Below are positions 45,971-57,490 of a stretch of DNA of 64,000 nt, piece by piece. Source of the DNA: Isoetes taiwanensis. Lineage: Eukaryota; Streptophyta; Lycopodiopsida; Isoetales; Isoetaceae. The notes below the pieces were generated by a model. That model was given only the letters and a program-made list of their open reading frames with translations, was not told the DNA's origin and made no database searches. How positions within the stretch are numbered: the first letter of the stretch is position 1; each line of letters opens with the position of its first letter. The stretch covers positions 5,937,215 through 6,001,214 of the forward strand of contig JAJEKV010000059.1 in NCBI GenBank assembly GCA_021234155.1, in the 5' to 3' direction. A program made the position numbers and the translations under genes.

Positions 45971-45991
45971 CTTGCAATTTTGATTTGATAA

Positions 45992-46004
45992 TCTTATATT
46001 ATAA
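45992..46004 (+). other. Isolated Helitron 5' terminal fragment
   Basis: TCTTATATTATAA follows the host sequence GATAA of the tRNA repeat and runs straight into the CTAG of the next, reversed Helitron. It looks like the first 13 bases of a plus-oriented Helitron that was itself a target. The host A|T used here is the same repeat position as at 43959/43960. Confidence 0.5.
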
Positions 46005-47454
46005 CTAGTAATGGTGCCCAGCGTTGCTGGGTATAAGTTGAGGGCCTGTAAATGCTTTGGGATGCAGTGAGAAAAGCCCTATCCCTTTCCCTTTCCCGTT
46101 TGCTCTATCATGCATTTCATTTTTTCTTATTTTCTCTACTCTTTTTTTTCTTTTCCTTTTTTTTCTCGTCTTTCTCACATGTTTCCTTGTTTTCCCATCC
46201 CTTTCCTTCCCCCTTCCCTGTTCCTGATAACCTTTTTCCCTTCCCTTTTGCTCCTTTCTCCACCTTTTCCCTCTTCTCTTTTTTCTTTGCCCTTTTCCCT
46301 TCCCCTTTCTCTTTTTTTATGCCTTCTCTTTTCCCCACCCTCTTTCCATGTCTTCCCTTTTTCTCAACCTTTTACTCTTTCGCCCTTTTCCATGCCTATT
46401 TTCCTCCATTTCCCACTCTTTTCCTCCTTTTTTTGTGTGCCCTTTTACCTTCCATTTTTCTTTTCTCCCTCCCGTTTTCCATGCCCTTTATACCTTCCCT
46501 TTTTCCATCTCCTCACCCTTTCCCTCTTTCCCTTTTCCATGTTCCCTTTTTCTCTTCCCCTTTTCCATTTTCCTCATTTCCTTTTTCCCGTGCCTCTCTC
46601 TCTTTCCCTCCTTTTCCATGCCCTTTTTCCCACCCTTTTCTTCTTTCTATTTTTCCCGTGCTTCCTTTTTCTCCTTTTCCCACCCTTTCCCTCTTCCCGT
46701 GCAATTTTCCCTTCTTTCAACCCTTCCTTTTTCTTTTCTCTTTTCCTTTTCTCATGTCCTTTTTCCCTTTCCTTCCCCTCCATCACTCCCCTGCTTTCCT
46801 TTCCCTTTCCCTTTTTTCCCATTTCCTTTTCTTGATGGATTTTTTTCTTTCCATTTTCCTCCTTTGCCGATCCTTTTCCTGTGCACTTTTTCCCTTCCTT
46901 TCCTTTTCCTTTTCCCTTTTTCCATGCCTTTTGCACATTTGTTTTATTCTCTTATTTCCTATACCCATTTTCCTCTTTTCCCCACCGTTTCTCTCTTGCC
47001 CCTTTTCTTTTCCCTTTTTTCTTTTTTCCCTTTCTTCACCATTTTCCTCTTCCCTTTTCTCTCATGCCCTTCCCCCCTTCCCTTTTCTCGTTTCCCTCTT
47101 TCTTTTTCCTTGTGACCTTTCCCTAGGTTCCCTTTCCCCCTTTTCCCTTTCATTTTTCTTTCTTCTCACTTTCCCTTTTTCTATGTCCCTTTTCTTTTCC
47201 CTTCTCCCCATCCTTTTCTTGTTCCCCCTTGTCCATTCCCTTTTCCTCATTTTTCCAACCTTTCACTCTTCCTCTTTTCTTGAGGCGTATTTTCCCTTCC
47301 CTTTCCCTCTTTTTTTTTCCCTTTTCCTATGCCATTTGTGCCTTCCTTTTTCCTCTTTCCTCAACGCTTCTCTTTTTTCCCCTTTTCCCATTCTCCTTCC
47401 TTTTCCCATGCTTTTTTCTCCTCCCCTTTTTCATGCTTTTTTTCTCCTTCTCTT
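46005..47454 (-). mobile_element. Helitron 3' part with polypyrimidine tract; 5' end lost
   Basis: The minus-strand 3' end is the hairpin ACCCAGCAACGCTGGGC, then ACCATTACTAG at 46005. The tract runs from about 46080 to 47450 (purines on the minus strand). It then joins tRNA-array spacer (TGCCAAATATCAAGAG) without a TC-type 5' end. The first 290 bp of the host repeat unit are missing at this junction, so a deletion removed both. Confidence 0.8.
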
Positions 47455-47708
47455 GCCAAATATCAAGAGAAGCATTATTGGGTAAAACAACCAAGTACAA
47501 GTCACTTCTTCCTAGCATATCAATACAAAGATTTGATGCGTTTAGAAATGAAACTCCTTTCTTTTTTCCCCTTTTCCCATGCTCCTTCCTTTTCCCATGC
47601 TTTTTTCTCCTCCCCTTTTTCATGCTTTTTTTCTCCTTCTCTTGCCAAATATCAAGAGAAGCATTATTGGGTAAAACAACCAAGTACAACTCACTTCTTC
47701 CTAGCATA
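47371..47708. repeat. 189-bp tandem duplication across the tract/spacer junction
   Basis: The block from CCCTTTTCCCAT(T/G)CTCC through TGCCAAATATCAAGAG to TCCTAGCATATC is present twice with offset 189. The first copy continues to GAAACTCCTTTC; the second is cut by the next Helitron at 47708. Confidence 0.88.
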
Positions 47709-50700
47709 TCCTTTATTATAAAGTTTTAGTGTATGTCGTGCATAAAACCCTAAAAACTTTATTAAGATTTCACTTTTCGGTGACCCAGATTTCATAAAAT
47801 TTTTACGGCTCCGCGATAGGAAGAAATTGTCAGTTCCTTTAGGAAGAGCTTGGCTATTCGGTGGCTTGGCTTAACCGCTTTGTTAAATTTAGTTTTGAAC
47901 TTTTGACTACTCTTGCTGCATTACCGGCTCGGTTATGGCGGAATGCTTTCGTGGCGCTCGATTTCCCAACTCCGGCTATGGCGTATTCATAAGCGGGTAT
48001 GATGCATGCATAAGCGGCAAATTCATAACCTCACAAATTCTGTTTTTTTTTGCCTTTGGAAGTGCATGCATAGCAGCAACTCCGACTATGATGCATGCAT
48101 AAGCGGCAAAATGTGCGGGGTAATGAAATGCGTTTTAATCGGTTTATAGGGAGGCATCACCTTGAGTCGATTCCTTGGAATCACCATAGCGGAGTAGAAG
48201 GTAGAGCCTTTAACTCTTTTTTCTTCCTTCTCTTTAACTTTGGAAAAGGATGTCTTTGGCTCTGCTTAGGCCATTATGCAAGTAAGCCACAAGAGAGGTC
48301 GTGGCAAAAGATTTGTAGCGGAAAGTTCTAGTGGGAAGATTTGTGGCAAAAGATCGTGGCGGAAGATTTGTGGCAAAAATGGCGGGCAAATGCATTTCAG
48401 CAGTTTCTTCATTTTGTTTCTTTTGCAGCTCCCTCGCTTCAAATCGGCAGGTAAAAATAATATGGCTTTTTCAGATCAATCTTTTGAATATTCATAGAGG
48501 ATTTTCCTGAGCTGCAAGGTTTTGGCAGCTTTACGTGGTTTATATGGGCAGCAAGATTCGGGATGATCCACAAATAACTGTTCCCATAATCACCAAATGG
48601 CGAGGAAAACTAACCGGGAACATTTGTTTCACAGTTTAGAAGCGACCACGGAATCATTGGTGTCTGACTACAAGCATGGTATCTCGTATGTTTGTTTTGC
48701 TACAATTCAACTTGGTTTATCTATAATCCGTATGCTTTCCGTCTCTATTCTAGGTTAAGCAATACGCTTATTTTGCACTCATCTCGGGGCAATTGCGGTT
48801 TTGTTTTGAGATTTGAATATGGATCTAATATCTTCGTTGGCCATGCCCATTATTGTTGGCTTTATAAGCTTTTGTGTTACGTCATTTTGAGGACTGGTAA
48901 ATGGAGTCTAAGGTAAATATTTAAGCATTGAACATGTTTCAATTTCTTTGGAATAGGACATTAGAATGTCCCCCGCATCCATGGCATCATGACAAGAACA
49001 TTTCAAGCTCATCCAGTGCCGTATAAGTTGTTCAGATTGAAGGTTTCTTGCTTAATCTCAGAAATCTTCTCATAAGCCAAGTATTTGCTTGAACTAAGAC
49101 TTGATTTTGCCAAGGAGGTGCAATCACTCCTGGTTGCCAAACATGTTGCCATGTTCTTGAAGAAGTCCGGGTGCATTTACATGAATCCACGTTATCCACT
49201 TCTATCCACGCCGGCTTAACCCATCTCTACTAGAGGGATTTTCTGATTTGTTATTGGAAATTTGAAGATGGTAAACCTACTATTTGTTGTACTATGCAAG
49301 ATTATATGTCATTCAAGATGGATCTTGCATGCCCAATCTGTGGTGGTAAGTTGCAAATTTTAGTATAAGTTCTCGGGTTTTATGTGATAGTAAACATGTT
49401 GCACTTTTTTACTGGCAGGAGGCGATGTTTGATCAATTGCAAGTGTTGATCCAAATGCAACCTAGAACTTTATAGATTGGAAAAAAATCTTCACACCTTT
49501 CCTTACATGAAATTCATGAACTGGACGGGCTTACTTAAACTATATAGTTTGACCGGCATTTTTTCTATGGAGTATTACATTTGGATGATTAAAATTGTGG
49601 ATTGTTTGCCTTTTTTTTTTTTAGCAAGGCCAACGGCCATCTTTTAGGGAAAATGATTGGGTTATTCTTGCAGATGGCTCACTCAAAGATCTAGAACAAA
49701 ACCCAATTCATGGGTGCAACCAAGGCCAATATATTTTGCTTTCAATGGGGACGGTATATTTTTTTGGTTGTAGCGATGTGTGATATTTACTTCCTTCATA
49801 AATTACTTCCTTCATAAATTCTTGCTCGATACAACTCTCACCCGCTTTGATGCGATCTCATTCATCAAGTCTCATTTCACAACTCGAAATTCAGATGTGG
49901 TACTTCCAAAATGCATGCGTAATTTTGTTCCCTCTTTGTACCTTTATGGTTTGTACCGGGTCGGATGTATATGCGGTTTATACATCAGGTGTGACATGGT
50001 ACATCGGCATCTCCGCTTTCTTTTGCCATGCTTTACTTTGTTAACAAAACTATGTAATTCCAAACACAACTACGGTCTACTAATAATCATAGTTTTAAAG
50101 TGGATGCCAACCATTTTCTGATGGTACTTAAAATGTCTATATTGCAAAAATATAAGAGCCAAACTATTAGTATGTTGTTGTTAAATGCACCTGTAGAGTT
50201 GTGCCTAACATTCTTAGGGTCCTTGGATAAGTTGGATAATAAGTTAACACATGGTTTAGTCAATCTGATATAGACATGTATGATATACAATGTTCTCTCC
50301 CACAATTATGGTTATGGAAACATCAACTACCCTTGCCCAATGGTAATATTGCAAGTTTAATTTTGAACTTGGTGTTCCTACTTTTCATTGACGTTCCTAC
50401 TTAAGCAAGATTTGTTCTCTTATCCTTTGTATGCAAACTACCCTTCAATTATTATTGTATTCCACCTACATGTACAATTAATGCCCAATTAATTTATTAT
50501 TCATGATGATGATTTTATTTGTACTATTGTATTCCACCTACATGTGCCCGACATTTCTAAGCACACGTTTTAGAGTATAATGCCAGTTGCGAAATATTGG
50601 GACAAGTGGTAGTGGATTTTATAACTGTGTTACTTGGTGCAACTTATGGTAGTTATGTTGCTTTACAGACAACAAACTACCTAGAATGTAGTTCAAATGC

Positions 50701-50943
50701 ATGATATTGTCAAGTGTGACTTTTGAGCATTTAGACATGCGCTATTACCAAACATGAGTCCACAATGGCATGGAACAGGGACTTGATTCTATCATTAACA
50801 AGTTAGTTGAACATAATATTACAATGTAAGACGATGTTACATTTTGCTAGAACGATACTACAATAGTAGTAGCACTCAACTTACAGCCCAAAAAATTTAC
50901 AGGCTCTCAACTTATGCCCAGCAACGCTGGGCACCCTTACTAG
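47709..50943 (+). mobile_element. Helitron (3235 bp) with an exact insertion site
   Basis: The 5' end is TCCTTTATTATAAAGTTTTAG at 47709 after A47708. The 3' end is the hairpin GCCCAGCAACGCTGGGC, then ACCCTTACTAG ending at 50943 before T50944. The flanks join to CCTAGCATA|TCAATACAAAG, identical to the uninterrupted copies at 44310 and 47515, so the insertion was at A|T with no duplication. No purine tract is present. Interior open frames (e.g. 49780-50121, 113 codons) have no recognised domain. A captured gene fragment is possible but unproven. Confidence 0.93.
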
Positions 50944-51000
50944 TCAATACAAAGATTTGATGCGTTTAGAAATGAAACTCCTTGCATGCCATTATCACTT

Positions 51001-51074
51001 TGCTTTCATTGAGAGTTGAACTCAAGACCTTCCGCTTACTAAATGGGTGCTCTAACCAATTGAGCTACAAAAAC
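51001..51074 (-). pseudogene. tRNA-Thr pseudogene
   Basis: It aligns with the Thr copies over 74 nt and keeps loop TTAGTAA, but the anticodon stem is CCCAT/GCGGA with two mismatches and the acceptor starts GTTTTTG with a mismatch at the second pair. It belongs to the partial third unit of the tRNA array, displaced by the 47709-50943 Helitron. Confidence 0.82.
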
Positions 51075-51079
51075 TTCAA

Positions 51080-51758
51080 CACTCCTTGCATGCCATCACA
51101 CTGACCCCAATTTTTGGTCCACAGTTGTTTTTTAGTTGTACGGAAGTGTTGTTTTATGCCAAAAACAACACCAAAATGGCCCCAAAAGTCCACGTGGCCC
51201 GTTTATCCGGATTTGCACAAAGAGACAGTGGTTTTTTGGCGGAAATTTTTTCCACGGTGGTCTTTTGGCAGAAAAATCCACCGTAGAAAAAAATTGACAT
51301 GGTTTTTGTGTTTTTATCAGCGTGTTTTTTTTTTTTTCATTGTTGTTTTAATAGAACCATCGTTGTTTATCTTCTTGAATTACATCGTGGGTCTCGATAT
51401 TACCACATGTGGAAAGCTAAATTACAACATGAAAGTAAGATTGTTTTTTAAAAATAGTTACATGTTATTTAACAAAGTACCACATGTGTTTTGAAATCTT
51501 GTTGTTGTTTTTTATGCTATTAAGTATTGTTTTTTGAATTAAGGACATGTAAAAAATTATTATAATAACATATATAAAAAAACAAGGTGTTGTTTTTCAA
51601 TTGCTTTTAGCTAATGAAATATTGACACGCGTGGCATATTTTATAAATAATAAAATGGTATTTTAACTAATCAAGTATCGACCGCGGGCTTACTTTTTCA
51701 AATAAAAAAACATTATTAGAAGGTGTTGTTTCTAATATAACTTCTAACTAATCATATA
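51080..51758. other. AT-rich DNA, no gene recognised
   Basis: It contains several GTGTTGTTTTT words (near 51146 and 51588, with a related GTGTTGTTTCT near 51724). A 126-codon frame (51114-51494) is not supported by any motif. Confidence 0.4.
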
Positions 51759-52655
51759 CTAGTAATGGTGGTGCGTTCCGGCTTTTATAACTCATTTGTT
51801 ATATTACGGCATATATAGAGTTCATAGGTGTGAAATATCAAACCCCTTGTATCCTCTTGTACTCAAATACTGAGGCCTTGTATGCCTTTCTATGTTCTAA
51901 GGGACGATTAGGAGAGAGGGGCGATATAAATAGACTATGTTTTCTAGTAAAAAGGAATTGCATAAAGTGGTTGTAATGATAACCAATAATCGTTATTCAT
52001 ATGTAGAGAAACATGTAGGTTCAAATATTGTTCTTGTTTAATCTTTCGATTTTGACATTATGTGCCCTAACCCCATGCTTTTTAACACATTTATGTTGAT
52101 GTAGAGATATATAAGCAAGGACACGAAGTCACCTTAATTTGGAACCATCGAAACCAGAGTATATGAACATCGTAAGGATGCAAAATGTACATCTTGTTAT
52201 ATTGTTTTGTAGTTGTTGCTAAACTCCACGTTTATTAATTTTTTACATTTGAGTACTTTCGTCTCGTTAAATGTCCATCCACAAAATGATAGCCTTACAT
52301 TCGTTTCTAGTTTGTTGTAAAACATGTGGATGGTTATGCTTTGTGCATATAAACCATGGCATGTGCGAAAAGTTTCAAAATTAAATTGAATTTGTTTGCA
52401 AACATGCATGTTGAAGCATGTGGCAATTGGCAATTTGTGAGGAGAACTGAAATTAGGCTTGGTAAAATATTGCATGATTTCTACAACATTTGAAAAGGAA
52501 GCAAAATCGAGGGGTTCTAACATGCATATTGAATTGCATCTCCTAAGGAAATCTCGGACAAAGGCTTTGACAAATGAGTTCTCATTAATGGTCTAAAATT
52601 GTATATTTTGTTATTGATATTGTGGATTGTTCATGTTGTTGTTGACCTGTTTCTT

Positions 52656-52790
52656 GTAAGTTGTATATATATCCTATGAACATTTGTTGAAGAGGTTGTG
52701 AAGTTGCATGAAGCAAGTATAAGTTGTGTATATATCCTATGAACGTTTCTTGAAGAGGTTGTGAAGTTGCATGTAGCAAGTATAAATCAT
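52656..52790. repeat. Tandem repeat, about 62-bp unit, two copies
   Basis: Each unit contains ATATATCCTATGAAC, TTGAAGAGGTTGTGAAG and TTGCATG(A/T)AGCAAGTATA. A third partial piece (GATTGTGAAGTTGCATCAAG) occurs near 52845. Confidence 0.88.
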
Positions 52791-53773
52791 CGACACGATC
52801 TAAGTTTGCTGACACAATCTAAGTTATCTTGTGAATGTGTTGCGATTGTGAAGTTGCATCAAGCAAGGATCTATTGCCCAAACAATTTAAGTTTATTCAA
52901 TAGACTTACCCTAAATGTTACAACAATTTAAAATGATACAAAATTTGAGTTACTGTCAAAATAAGAATTGCAGTATAAGAATTGCAAAATTGCAATGGGA
53001 GTGTCCTGATCTCTTCAGTCTTTTTTCTCATCAAATTTGAACCACTTGCAATGGGTATTGTTTTGCTCTCGGTTAAGACTCTTTTGTTTGGAATTGTTGG
53101 TTTCCTCCTATATGCTTCTCATGGAAACCTGAATGAAGTGTATATTTCAGTCTTCTATGCGTTGCCATAACTACCTAAGCAGATTTAGAACTACGTTTAG
53201 GGTATGTGCCAGCCTCTCTTTAAACTAAGAAATAGAAAGTTACATTTGCAAGATGTGGTTTCGGTCACGGCTTGTCCTAGTCTGTGTGTTGAATGAGAAA
53301 TGTTAAACTCAAATCGGCAGATCTAATTGTTTCCCTACCTCCCATGCAACTCAAGACATGGTATCTTGCTTCTTGTTTCCGGTCGACCCAGAATGCAACT
53401 TATAAAGCCACTTCTCGTTTGCAAAGAGAATGCTTCAAGAACCACAAAATCATAATATCGTTCCTGCAATATATATATCAATAAGGTTGAAAAAAAATTC
53501 AGTTCACATGCCAACTCATTGTTCATATGGAACAACAGTAAAACAAATAAGAGAGCAGGCTCTATCTTGTAACTCATATTGTTGCAAGAGAATACCGTCG
53601 AGCTTTAAATGTAAGAAAATAGCATGTAAATAGGCGTAAAAGTTTTAACAACGTAAAAGTTTTAACAATGCCTGCATGTAAAGTTTGAATGCTTCAACCT
53701 AAAAGGAAAACTATTGTATGCAAGAAGAGGGGACATGGTACCTGCTTAGCAAAGTGCATAAACTCAATAAACT

Positions 53774-54028
53774 CAAACTAAGCTAAATATGGAGCGAGGA
53801 TGTTTGGAAATACCACAATGCAATGAGTCGGGCATTATACCCGCTATGTGCATAGGCTCAACCGAATGTGGGCCACATTTGTCTTTTTGCCATACTTGAT
53901 TTTTGCCATGCGCAGCACCTAAAGTAGCTTTTGCTACCTCAACTAAATACGGAACAAATGTTGAAACGGAAATATTACAATGCAGTGAGTGAGGCATTAT
54001 ACCTGCTTGGTAGTGCATAGGCTCGACC
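53774..54028. repeat. Direct repeat pair, about 165 bp apart
   Basis: AACTAAGCTAAATATGGA through GGCATTATACCCGC and TGCATAGGCTCAACC recurs from 53938 as AACTAAATACGGAAC, then GGCATTATACCTGC and TGCATAGGCTCGACC. A weaker third start is seen near 53745. Confidence 0.8.
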
Positions 54029-57000
54029 AAAATAGCAAGATTATGATGAAGCTAAGAATTGTCTTCAAATTGCTCCCAGATTGTGAAAGCCCAAAGATTC
54101 ACAGAAAGAATGGACTTCTAAAAAGTGTTCTTTGTGCGACTTAAGAAGATATAAGAGTACACACAGGTCACTTCAATGCATGATATTGTATCACATTAAA
54201 TCTGTGAAGAAAAACCAAACCGAATGCTAAATATTCAACTGTTTGAGACAATCATAAGAGCAAATTGCCAATAAAGAGCTGAACACTGGAAGTGTGATAC
54301 AACGTTCCATACTATGTGCATATTATAAACATCCATGAAGTAACCTGCAGCCTGTAAAGTTGCCACTTTGCTTTAGTCTCCCTCTTATACTAAACATGGA
54401 CCTGCTGTATGCAGATATAGTCATCCGGCAGAGGAACACCTTTTTACTTGCCTTGGGTTCAATATAGCCATATCGGCATGTATGCTAATCCATTTCGTCA
54501 TTCTCTAGATAATTCCTAATATTTCTTGTTTACCAGAAAAATAGAAGCGCTCACCCCAACAAAGATGTCAGCTTCAAAAAGATGACATCTGTATTTTTTT
54601 CAAAGTAACACTATGCCCGATAATGTAGAGGTATAGATCCAGGGCCAAGTTCCTTATGTCGAAAAACTGGATTACACCTTTAAAATGCCATTCTTCTTCC
54701 AAAGTGCATTATAAACAAACACAATATCTAATAAAGAAAGCTTTATAGAACAAATGTGTAAACTTAAATGATGAATTATATAACTTTCGAGTTTGGAAAA
54801 ACAATAAAAGGTAGATCTAATTGCATGTGCGCAGGCCAGGTTTTAAGCTCCATTGCATGAGGAGCATACCTTACCCCTCTAGCAGTGGGCTCGGGCAAGT
54901 TGTTGTAGAACAATTTGAAGAGGACATCATATCTCAGCAAATAAGCCAGTGGTACATTAGAAGATATTCAAAATCTGCGACGAAGCAATGAAATGACAGC
55001 TCATGTCGAATGTAGCTATTTGGGCTCCATATAAGAAATGCTTCAGCATAATATTCACAACACTGGTTTCAAGTCAGTAAAAAAATCTCCCTCTTTTTAC
55101 TCCAAAAGGTAAATGCAGACTTCAAGTTACCAAAACAATTTGTTTGATGGGTACCTCTGGACATATGATTATTTAGTAAGCAAGGTCCCTTAATTTGCAA
55201 GGGCAAAGAAATCTACCACGACTCCTCTCTGCAGGTCAAGGATGTCTTGAAAACTTCCAATCACAACAAATCAGAAAGCCTGCATATGAAGATGTACACA
55301 TCCAACTACAATAACTTGCAAATCCACCATGATATCCCTCAATCTCAACAGATCCAATACTTCCAAAGAACGACCCCTTCTATATTACCTACACTAAATG
55401 TGGAGATCCTAAAATAAACAACCCACTGATCAATTCGTCCCATACATTAAAAATCTGCATCTTCCAACATGTCAATGTTCATAATATGGCAGAGCAAAAT
55501 CTTTCCAAAATCTTACTCTCAGGGATAGATTTTGGTTGAATATAGAAGCACAGAAGAGCAAACAACATATGTCCTCACTAATTTCACAGGTTTCAGAAGT
55601 TGCAATTATCATTGCAAGTACGAACCAAATGAAGCTAAAAGCATACATGCCATAACCTTCAAAATAGAAAAAACTTGAGAAAATACGTAACAAATGATGT
55701 TTTAACCCAACATTGAAAGAAAGATGATCTTGAGCTGTCGTTTACAAAATGGGTCCGCCTGAAGCTAAACTTGAAATGCAAAATCGTCTAAAAGCGTTTT
55801 CTCTCGGATTTTTTTCATGTATCTGGTAAATAAGAATACCTTCTGAATTTTTGCCTCTTGATGCAATTAGGCTCCGGGATCTAGGTGCAAAGCTCCGGCT
55901 CAAGCTGCGGGAGGTGGAAGCTCGGTGCAGACGATTTCGGGCTCTCTTCACGGAAATCTAACGCCGCCATAACCATAATCATCATGAGATCAACCGCCCC
56001 GGGTCGGCCCTAAAACCTAAAGGGGCAAATCGATGCCCACGAAATCGAAAAGGCAATTTTTGTATATCGGGGTTTTTTTTTTTTATGGGCAACAAAAATC
56101 CCCAAAATAAAAAATCATAGGGAAAAGCTTCTACTATTTTTGGGAACTCGGAAATTTTTTCCGGCCTCAAGAAACCCCAAAATCTTAGGAAATTTGATTA
56201 AAAGAATTCCAAAAACATTTTCTGCCAGGCCGGATAATCCCAAATTAACAAAGTAGATTGGCATGTGGCATACATTCAATACCACAATTAAAAAACAAGA
56301 GGATCACATTGTAGTTTATTGTCGTTTGGTATTGTAGTTAATTGTCGTTTGGTTTGGATCATTAATTGTAAGTGCTTCCCTATCAAAGTTATTTTATTTT
56401 ATCTTTTGATTGATAGATCATTGTCAGCATACAAATGTGTCATTACAACCATGAGATCATGAGATTGGATGGAAAAGATGAACACACAAAATTTAGACAA
56501 TAAACCATAAACCTCGAAAATTGAAGTTGAAGAAATGAATGATTTTATTCTCGTACAAGGCAATCATATCATAGCTTAACCGGCCAGATCTCAGCAAAAT
56601 AAGATTCAGAAGATGCCATAAACCTGGAAATAAGATGCCTATACAAATAGTGAAGGTTTTGAGGGAAGAAAATCCACTGCTCTTCAAACCCGTTTTTTGC
56701 CGGTAGGAAAGCAAAGATATCATCAAGTCAAGGCAAAACGAACTATGAAAGAAACCAAAGACACGAGGCACCAGCCAGACCAATTTCTATCTGAAGAAAA
56801 ATCAAAGAAATGAGTCATCTTGCCGGGATTTATCGAAAAAAATCAAAGAAGATGAAAAGCTTGAGTGGACCTCATGTGTTCTTTTGCTGGTGATCGCCAA
56901 CATCGATGCCAATGCCGCTCAAACACTAACTCAAACACTAACTAACTGATAATAGAACGGCCTAAAGGAGAAAACTGGGAAAGCAAAAATGAAGAAAAAG

Positions 57001-57490
57001 GAGAAATCTGGAGAAACAAAATAGCGGCTTTCATTTCACCGGAAGTAGAAAGCAAATGCGAATAATAGAGTACAAAAAGGAGACTGATTATTTCTCCTTG
57101 CTTTGCATGTAACCTACAAAAGTGCCTTCATGTGCATAGGATTCGGCCGAGATCGCTACGGCGGCAACATCATAACCTCTGCTCCTCCTCACCATAACAA
57201 GCCATAACCGGAAGCCATAACCGAAGCCGCAAGCCATAACTTAGGAAGGAGCGCCACCATCACCATAGCAAAGAAGCTCCGCATCGCCATAGCTAAGGGA
57301 GGGAATGAAAGAAATACAGTGGCTTAAAGAAGCTCCGCCATCGCCATAATGGAGGGAAATGAAAAATGCAGGGCCATTAATCTCAAGGCCTGCTAGAGCC
57401 AATGAAAGGAGAGGACCGGATCAATATCCTGGCCGTTGATATCATCGTGAATCACGACCATCATTCTAAGGGCCAATAATATAGCGAGGA

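Larger units (their letters stand above)
43960..45991. repeat. Tandem array with tRNA-Thr/tRNA-Arg pairs, two long units
   Basis: Unit 1 starts at 43960 and unit 2 at 45087 (shared start TCAACAATATAATCACAG). Unit 1 is 1127 bp; unit 2 is about 905 bp and lacks an internal duplication of about 250 bp present in unit 1 (CTAAACAATCATTCTCAC at 44130 and 44393). Each unit carries two Thr/Arg tRNA pairs on the minus strand. A partial third unit lies beyond 47455, broken up by Helitrons. Open frames through the tRNAs are not genes. Confidence 0.88.
51759..57490 (-). mobile_element. Probable degenerate Helitron, 5.7 kb
   Basis: On the minus strand the sequence ends CACCACCATTACTAG at 51759 (T following), the same 11-base tail as other Helitrons. 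A weak hairpin (ATAAC...GTTAT) lies upstream of it. The 5' end is TCCTCGCTATATTATTGG at 57490 after A, similar to the end at 3312, and the adjoining 200 bp are also related. Interior: two tandem repeats (52656-52790 and 53774-54028) and, on the minus strand, ATGGCGGCGTTAGATTTCCG at 55970 opening a 29-codon frame that ends in TAG at 55881. That frame may be a captured exon; no family is recognised. No RepHel motif is seen. The pairing of the two ends is inferred. Confidence 0.45.
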
